Positions 59,516-64,000 of a stretch of DNA of 64,000 nucleotides are shown piece after piece. The notes beneath the pieces are model-generated. The model did no database searches, was not told the origin of the DNA, and saw only the letters and a program-made list of their open reading frames with translations. The stretch comes from Clostridium sp. UBA4108 (GTDB lineage: Bacteria; Bacillota; Clostridia; Clostridiales; Clostridiaceae), in contig DFXM01000053.1 of assembly GCA_002381695.1 (NCBI GenBank), positions 30,823 through 94,822 of the forward strand. The letters run 5' to 3'. Position 1 is the first letter of the stretch; every line of letters starts with the position of its first letter. The position numbers were made by a program, and so were the translations under genes.

Positions 59516-59751
59516 TTATTTAGTGAATTGCGACCTATTGTCGCAGTGAATTGTGCCACAGGCACAGAGAAGTGTTCACTTCGCTCACAGTGAATTGCTC
59601 ACGTTGTTAGCAGAGGGTTACTCACTACGTTCGGAAAGAGGTTTTTGCTTAGGCAAAAGCTTTCTCTCAGACGAAGTCAACCCTCTGCGCTAAAGGCGCA
59701 CTTCACTGGCAAAGCCAATTCTCTGCGCCTTGAGCGCAATTCACTAAATAA
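59516..59751. repeat. 236-bp nested palindrome made of small hairpins and mutually paired spacers
   Basis: The ends TTATTTAGTGAATT (59516-59529) and AATTCACTAAATAA (59738-59751) are perfect inverted arms. Inside, four spacers (AGTGAATT, AGAGAA, AGTGAATT, AGAGGG) find partners in mirror order (CCCTCT, ACTTCACT, AATTCTCT and the outer arm, with small offsets). Between spacers sit short hairpins: GCGACctattGTCGC, GTGCCacaGGCAC, GCGCtaaagGCGC, GGCaaaGCC and GCGCcttgaGCGC. The region is far richer in G and C than its flanks. Two extra hairpins flank it (59501-59517 and about 59752-59766). It lies in the 5' region of the transporter gene. Confidence 0.85.
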
Positions 59752-59983
59752 ATTACTTCGTAATTATATTATATGATGAATAAGAAATAATCAAACAAAA
59801 ATTACTTTATAATATTATATGCGTTTTGAAGATACATAAACTAGTGAAAGTTTTATATGTGTTTATAAAATATAAGAAAATAACGTATTCTATGTTAAAA
59901 TATTAAATAAAGCATAAATAGATATTGAACTTTATCAAGTATATTTCAATAATTCTATGATGATTAAGAGGAGTAATAAGGAT

Positions 59984-60331
59984 ATGGATATAAAAGAAAT
60001 ATTAAAAACTGAATATTCAGAGAGGTTTGATGAGATAAGAAAAAATATGATGGCTACATCCTACTATAAATATGGGTCTGTAAAGGAGAACTATTTTAAA
60101 TTTAAATCATTAGATGCAATTGGTAATTTAGAGGAGAGGCTTAAAAAATATAAGGAAACAGGAAATACAGAATTATTAGCAGATATTGCAAACTACGCAA
60201 TGATAGAGTTTATGTATCCTCAACATGAGAAAGCTCATTATAGACCTACCGATAGTGGAGAGCACAAAGTTATTGGGTTTGGGGTACAAGAAATTAGAAA
60301 TTTTAGGGATGAAGAAATTTATGATAGATAG
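59984..60331 (+). CDS. Conserved protein of unknown function, phage-like family (115 aa)
   Basis: The protein contains a segment I associate with small conserved proteins common in phages and Firmicutes: NLEERLKKYKETGNTELLAD, IANYAMIEFMYPQHEKAHYR and PTDSGEHK. It has no signal peptide or membrane segment. No other phage gene is in sight, so it is an isolated copy. ATG 59984 follows GAGGAG by about ten bases; ATG 59957 would add nine residues and lacks a site. Function unknown. Confidence 0.72.
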   Translation: MDIKEILKTEYSERFDEIRKNMMATSYYKYGSVKENYFKFKSLDAIGNLEERLKKYKETGNTELLADIANYAMIEFMYPQHEKAHYRPTDSGEHKVIGFGVQEIRNFRDEEIYDR

Positions 60332-60498
60332 TTATAATTTTTTATCTTAATACAGTGTAAAAGAATGAACATTTTTGCAGATTAAATTAGTATTTGTATT
60401 TATAGGAAAAATATAACTCAAATAAAATATAATTGTTGGATTATATTAATATATGCTTATAAAATAGAACAATGTGAAGATAGAATATATTAATAAAA

Positions 60499-60529
60499 AA
60501 ATAGTCATTTTAGATGACTATTTTTTATT
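60499..60529. terminator. Terminator overlapping the bacteriohemerythrin stop codon
   Basis: AAAAATAGTCAT pairs with ATGACTATTTTT around TTTAG. Its right arm covers the stop codon of the minus-strand hemerythrin gene, and the T and A runs on both sides allow use in both directions. Confidence 0.8.
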
Positions 60530-60922
60530 AGTGTATTCAGCAATCTCTCTATCTTTTATTTGGATATGATTAAATATCCAATCATATAAAAAATGTTTAA
60601 TGGAATAAATTTCATTATAATTCTCTCTATAGATAGTATTCATATCTATACTCAATATTTCATTTTTAAATTTATCATGATCTATTTTGTGATTATAGAA
60701 CTCACCAAAATTTATCTTTTTCATGTAATTTTCTTCAGTATAAAAATGGAAGGTAGTATACTCGCGCAAATCACATATTATCTTAATAGTTTCATCAACT
60801 TTATAAACTCCATTTGGTGTTTCAAGCAGCATTTCAATCCGTCGGCAGAGATGAAATAGGTACTTGTTTTGCTCATCAATTATTTTTATTCCAGTACTAA
60901 AACTATCATCCCATATTATCAT
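60518..60922 (-). CDS. Bacteriohemerythrin
   Basis: The protein (134 aa) opens MIIWDDSFSTGIKIIDEQNK. This is the classic start of single-domain bacteriohemerythrins, except that the usual His in IDxQHxxL is replaced here by Asn (DEQNKYLFHL). The remaining ligands are visible: TTFHFYTEENYM (HxxxE), FYNHKIDHDKFKNEI and FNHIQIKDREIAEYT. It would bind O2 reversibly in a di-iron site. ATG 60922 is chosen since AGGTGATA lies before it; the GTG at 60931 overlaps that site. Confidence 0.88.
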   Translation of the reverse strand: MIIWDDSFSTGIKIIDEQNKYLFHLCRRIEMLLETPNGVYKVDETIKIICDLREYTTFHFYTEENYMKKINFGEFYNHKIDHDKFKNEILSIDMNTIYRENYNEIYSIKHFLYDWIFNHIQIKDREIAEYTNKK

Positions 60923-61343
60923 AATTATCACCTATCTTAACTGTATATATTAATTATACAATATTTTAAATACAATATTCAAGATGTTTATGATAACGTA
61001 CAATTTTAAATCTTAAGTAATTCTATATTAAGCGTTATTTCATGCCTTCTATAGGCTGAACATAGTTTTCCATTAAGATGTGAATTATAATTAATCTAGT
61101 CATGAAGCTTCACTTTCACATAATCTAGATTATATTGTCTATAAAACTTTAAAGATAATTTGGTAAATTTTTTTCTTTAGAAATTTTATAGCTTTAATTC
61201 TGGACATATATTTAGAATATATTCTTCATTACGAAAAAGTTAAGCTATATATGTGTGACTAAGTCACAGTCAAATTAACACAATCCTCATATAATTTAAT
61301 TAGAATAAGTGAGTAAATAAATTACTGTTTATAGGAGGATTAA
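60923..61343. other. 421-bp intergenic region with a coding-like minus-strand patch
   Basis: This is the upstream region of the ferredoxin gene and of the hemerythrin gene. On the minus strand 61006-61095 is an open frame of 28 codons ending in HLNGKLCSAYRRHEITLNIE and a stop, with protein-like composition, no start codon and a stop just upstream; it may be a worn fragment. A 14-bp perfect palindrome (ATAATCTAGATTAT, about 61119-61132) lies nearby. Confidence 0.3.
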
Positions 61344-61562
61344 ATGAATAATAAAGTTACAGTTAAAAGAAAATCAGCGGTTGATGAAAGTAGATGTGTG
61401 GCTTGTGGAGCCTGTGCCAATATATGTAGAAGGGATGCTATAGGAATATTTAAAGGAATAGTAGCTAAAGTTGAGGAGTATAAATGTGTAGGATGTAAAC
61501 TATGTGAAAAAGTCTGTCCTGCATCAGCTATTAAAATGGTAGATAGAGGTGGTAACCAATGA
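61344..61562 (+). CDS. Two-cluster 4Fe-4S ferredoxin-type protein
   Basis: The protein (72 aa) has two CxxCxxCxxxC/P sets: CVACGACANICRRDAI and CVGCKLCEKVCPASAI, giving two 4Fe-4S clusters. The N-terminal 15 residues (MNNKVTVKRKSAVDE) are a basic extension before the fold. It overlaps the following membrane protein gene by 4 bases, so they form an electron-transfer pair. TAGGAGGA precedes the ATG. Confidence 0.94.
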   Translation: MNNKVTVKRKSAVDESRCVACGACANICRRDAIGIFKGIVAKVEEYKCVGCKLCEKVCPASAIKMVDRGGNQ

Positions 61563-62146
61563 AGATGAGGAAGAGTTGGAGTGAATATCTATGGATAGCA
61601 TCAGCAATTTATTTATTCTTAGGATTTTTTAATATACTATTTGCATGGATTGGTATGATATGTTTTTTAGTGCCCTTATTAATATCAATAACAGGAGGCG
61701 GAAAAATCTATTGTAATAAATATTGTGGTAGAGGACAACTTTTAAATCTATTAGGGGATAGGTTTAAACTCTGTAGATATAAGACTATACCTAGATTTAT
61801 ATCTAGTAAGTATTTTAGATATGGGTTTTTAATATTTTTCTTGAGTATGTTTGGAAGTATGATATTTAATACCTATTTAGTTCTGAAAGGTGCACAAAGT
61901 CTAAATCAAGTTGTAACTATTTTATGGACTTGGAAGCTACCTTGGAATTTTGTAGAGGTGGGAAACGTAACTCCTTGGGTAGCACAATTTGCCTTTGGAT
62001 TTTATAGTTTGATGTTGACTTCTACATTACTTGGGTTAATAACTATGATTATATATAAACCACGTTCATGGTGCGTATATTGCCCTATGGGAACCATGAC
62101 TCAAGGTATAAGCATAATAAGAGAGAAGATTCGTTTGAATAAGTAA
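61559..62146 (+). CDS. NapH/CcoG-like membrane Fe-S protein
   Basis: The protein (195 aa) has about four hydrophobic segments (near residues 12-45, 90-105, 140-165) and two cysteine groups: YCNKYCGRGQLL near residue 52 and WCVYCPMGTMTQ near 175. This layout matches membrane polyferredoxin-type proteins (NapH, YccM, CcoG), which pass electrons through the membrane, though the C-terminal pair of ferredoxin clusters seen in full-length NapH is missing here and may be supplied by the adjoining ferredoxin. The start overlaps the ferredoxin stop (ATGA). Confidence 0.85.
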   Translation: MKMRKSWSEYLWIASAIYLFLGFFNILFAWIGMICFLVPLLISITGGGKIYCNKYCGRGQLLNLLGDRFKLCRYKTIPRFISSKYFRYGFLIFFLSMFGSMIFNTYLVLKGAQSLNQVVTILWTWKLPWNFVEVGNVTPWVAQFAFGFYSLMLTSTLLGLITMIIYKPRSWCVYCPMGTMTQGISIIREKIRLNK

Positions 62147-62251
62147 CCTTAATGCTTATAGATAAGAGTGATTTAGCATAGTAGAAAAACGATTATAACA
62201 TATATTAATTTTGTAGAGATATATAACACATTACCAAAGGGAAGATATTAT

Positions 62252-62305
62252 ATGGTGATAAAAAATTCTGAGGCAGCAAAGCCCTTAAATGGAGAATACA
62301 AATAG
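62252..62305 (+). CDS. Possible 17-residue peptide or gene stub
   Basis: An ATG with AAAGGGAAG 7 bases upstream opens a 17-codon frame (MVIKNSEAAKPLNGEYK). It ends just before the terminator at 62308. It may be a leader peptide or the N-terminal stub of a lost gene. Too short to judge by composition. Confidence 0.2.
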   Translation: MVIKNSEAAKPLNGEYK

Positions 62306-62307
62306 AT

Positions 62308-62344
62308 TAAACGTAGCTAGAGGAGTTGTCTAGCTACGTTTTGA
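62308..62344. terminator. Bidirectional terminator
   Basis: AAACGTAGCTAGA pairs with TCTAGCTACGTTT around a short GGAGTTG loop, with A and T runs outside. It lies between the NapH-like gene (and micro-ORF) and the convergent transporter gene. Confidence 0.85.
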
Positions 62345-62351
62345 ATATACA

Positions 62352-63188
62352 TTAAGTTATTTTAGTGGAATTTTTAAAAGTTAGTGAGTTAGTTATTACC
62401 GCAGTAAGCACGATTATCCCACCTATAAGAGCAGATATGCTAGGGGCTTCTCCTGTTATTAAAATTACCCACACTGGATTAAGTAGAGGTTCTAAAACAG
62501 GAATTAATACTGCTTCCACAGCAGACACATGCTTTATGGCCTTAGTAAATAAAATGTAGGAAATTCCAAGTTGAAACACACCTAAGAATAAAAGTCCTAA
62601 TAAACTACTTTGATTTGGTATCTGAAGAAAACAAAAAGGTAGACCAATAACAAAAGCCATTAAGTTACCTATTATAGTTATATTTATAGGATCACTATGC
62701 TTTTCAAGTTTCAAGCAGATTATCATAGCAGCCATGGCTACTCCGCTTAGGGTTGCAAGAAAATTTCCAAGTAGATTTCCACTGTTTAAATCTCCTATAA
62801 AAAATAATACCATCCCTAATATAACTATGATTATAGTAATCCAATCACGCTTTTTAATGTTTTCTTTTAAAAACCACTTAGAGAAAAGTGCTACCCATAT
62901 GGCAGAGGTAAATTGAAGCAATATTGCATTGGCAGAAGTTGTAAGCTTAGTGGAGGTAACAAAGAGAAAAACTAGAGATGTATAGGATAGACCTCCAACT
63001 ATCATATTTTTATTTAATCTGACCATAGGTTTTCTTATATATAACATCATTATTAAGGCTGCAATTCCACTACGAATCCCAGCAATAGCAAAGGGATTTA
63101 AATCTACTAGTTTAATAAAAAGACCACCAGTACTCCAAAGAATTGAAGCTACGACTAAGAACAATAATGATTTTTTTCTTAACTCCAT
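62352..63188 (-). CDS. EamA/DMT-family transporter (second copy)
   Basis: The protein (278 aa) has ten membrane segments in two EamA repeats. It starts MELRKKSLLFLVVASILWST with the GGLFIKL signature of the first repeat and FLGVFQLGISYILFTKAIKH in the second. It differs substantially from the transporter at 58621, so the two are not recent duplicates. GAGGAGA lies before ATG 63188; the frame extends to 63218 but without a better site. Substrate unknown. Confidence 0.9.
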   Translation of the reverse strand: MELRKKSLLFLVVASILWSTGGLFIKLVDLNPFAIAGIRSGIAALIMMLYIRKPMVRLNKNMIVGGLSYTSLVFLFVTSTKLTTSANAILLQFTSAIWVALFSKWFLKENIKKRDWITIIIVILGMVLFFIGDLNSGNLLGNFLATLSGVAMAAMIICLKLEKHSDPINITIIGNLMAFVIGLPFCFLQIPNQSSLLGLLFLGVFQLGISYILFTKAIKHVSAVEAVLIPVLEPLLNPVWVILITGEAPSISALIGGIIVLTAVITNSLTFKNSTKIT

Positions 63189-63435
63189 AAAATATAATCT
63201 CCTCATAAAAATAAGCATTCTTAATATAATAAAAGTTTTACTATAATATATAGCGATAATTTTAAATAACTATCATATTAATTATACATTTGGATACAAT
63301 GGATTAAAATATGAAATTGAAAAATTTTCTATATAGATATAAAATTAAGGTATCAAATTATTAAAAGATTTAGTGATAGAGGAAAGATTAATACACATAA
63401 TAAGTTTATAAATAAAACATAGGAGGTAGATGGCT

Positions 63436-64000
63436 ATGGATGGAGAAAAAATGACCCTTAGGGTACAACAAAGTTTAAATGATGCCTATAGTGAGGCTGT
63501 GAAATATAATCATCAACAATTAGATGTAATTCATCTATTTTCAGCGCTTTTAAATCAAAAAGATGGGTTAATTCCAAATATTTTTGAGAAAATGGGAATA
63601 AGTGTAGAAGCATTAAAGCAAAAGACCCATTTAGAGTTAGATAAAATGCCTAAGATTTTAGGTGATGGAGCTAGTGCTTCTGGAGTTACAGCCACAAGGA
63701 GAATTAACGAGGTCTTAATTAAAGCTGAGGAGGTTGCAGAGAAATTTAAGGATTCCTACATTAGTGTAGAACATGTGATGTTATCCATAATGGATATAGA
63801 ATCTAAAGGTGTGGCAGGAAGAATTCTTAAGGAATTTAAAATAGATAAAAATAAATTTCTAGAGGTATTATCTCAAATTAGAGGAAATCAAAGGGTAGAT
63901 ACCCAAGATCCAGAGGGAACCTATGATGCACTAATTAAGTATGGAACTAATTTAGTGGAATTAGCTAAGGCTCATAAGTTAGATCCTGTTATAGGAAGAG
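63436..64000 (+). CDS. clpB: ClpB chaperone, N-terminal part (cut by window edge)
   Basis: The visible 188 residues begin MDGEKMTLRVQQSLNDAYSE and show the two Clp N-repeats (QLDVIHLFSALLNQKDGLIP and DSYISVEHVMLSIMDIESKG), then the start of the first AAA+ domain (ALIKYGTNLVELAKAHKLDP). ClpB disaggregates proteins with DnaK. AGGAGG lies 9 bases before ATG 63436. No CIRCE element or CtsR direct repeat is apparent in the 250 bases upstream, so its control is not visible here. Confidence 0.95.
   Translation, partial: MDGEKMTLRVQQSLNDAYSEAVKYNHQQLDVIHLFSALLNQKDGLIPNIFEKMGISVEALKQKTHLELDKMPKILGDGASASGVTATRRINEVLIKAEEVAEKFKDSYISVEHVMLSIMDIESKGVAGRILKEFKIDKNKFLEVLSQIRGNQRVDTQDPEGTYDALIKYGTNLVELAKAHKLDPVIGR

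Noticed and set aside
59516..59751. CRISPR array or tRNA-like cluster in the GC-rich region
   Set aside because: The units alternate in mirror order rather than as direct repeats with unique spacers, and no tRNA cloverleaf with conserved bases is found.
63189..63435. CIRCE or CtsR operator ahead of clpB
   Set aside because: No TTAGCACTC inverted repeat and no CtsR heptad direct repeat could be seen.

Overview
The window reads as chromosomal DNA of a strictly anaerobic, spore-forming Clostridium-type Firmicute. It is very AT-rich, has strong GGAGG-type ribosome binding sites, frequent GTG/TTG starts and many short stem-loop terminators. It carries pyruvate:ferredoxin oxidoreductase, rubrerythrin, two hemerythrins, ferredoxin-type proteins and a small DUF3787-type spore surface protein. 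I see no rRNA, tRNA, CRISPR array, integrase or intact insertion sequence. Both window edges cut genes: a DUF975 membrane protein at the left and clpB at the right.

Layout. 0-6.6 kb: membrane protein fragment, serine hydrolase, acetyltransferase, ABC exporter pair, rubrerythrin. 6.9-10.3 kb: a three-gene set combining an AraC regulator fused to a TIM-barrel domain, a Tm-1-like ATP-binding protein and a stand-alone copy of the same TIM barrel. 10.7-14.6 kb: an unknown protein, PadR with a HAAS/RDD membrane protein, a Rob-type AraC regulator and an acetyltransferase. 14.6-15.9 kb: a cobalamin riboswitch with its own terminator ahead of an unrecognised gene, then a promoter-to-terminator segment that looks like a structured non-coding RNA. 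16.4-18.8 kb: a redox/NO-type cluster (DUF1858, unknown, hemerythrin, Crp/Fnr). 19-24.9 kb: Acr3 arsenite exporter with the debris of a second copy, a BlaI/BlaR1 pair with two operators, a glycosyltransferase and a spore protein. 25-33.3 kb: nifJ, membrane dipeptidase, acetyltransferase, chemoreceptor. 33.5-37.4 kb: LysR divergent from citDEF (citrate lyase subunits).

37.7-54.1 kb is a complete ethanolamine-utilisation microcompartment locus: eutG, eutS, eutP, eutV-eutW, eutA, eutB-eutC, eutL, a EutK-like shell protein, eutE, eutM, eutT, a PduL-type phosphotransacylase, a TIGR02536-type protein, eutN, a PduT-like tandem shell protein, eutH, eutQ. Ethanolamine enters through EutH. EutBC with adenosylcobalamin (made by EutT, reactivated by EutA) splits it to acetaldehyde and ammonia. 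EutE and EutG convert acetaldehyde to acetyl-CoA and ethanol, and PduL recovers CoA as acetyl phosphate. Control is legible in the sequence: three leaders carry hexaloop hairpins of the EutV (ANTAR) type overlapping terminators, ahead of eutG, eutS and eutA.

54.3-58.5 kb is a surface-polymer acylation cluster (SGNH hydrolase, DUF4358 lipoprotein, MBOAT acyltransferase, DHHW protein). 58.6-64 kb holds two DMT transporters, a bacteriohemerythrin, a ferredoxin with a NapH-like membrane Fe-S protein, and the start of clpB.

Two repeat systems stand out. Seven copies of a modular palindromic element (49 to 144 bp) sit between genes across the first 34 kb. A single 236-bp nested palindrome (59516-59751), far more GC-rich than its surroundings, is built of small hairpins separated by spacers that pair with each other in mirror order. 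All function calls come from reading the translated sequence; no database search was run.
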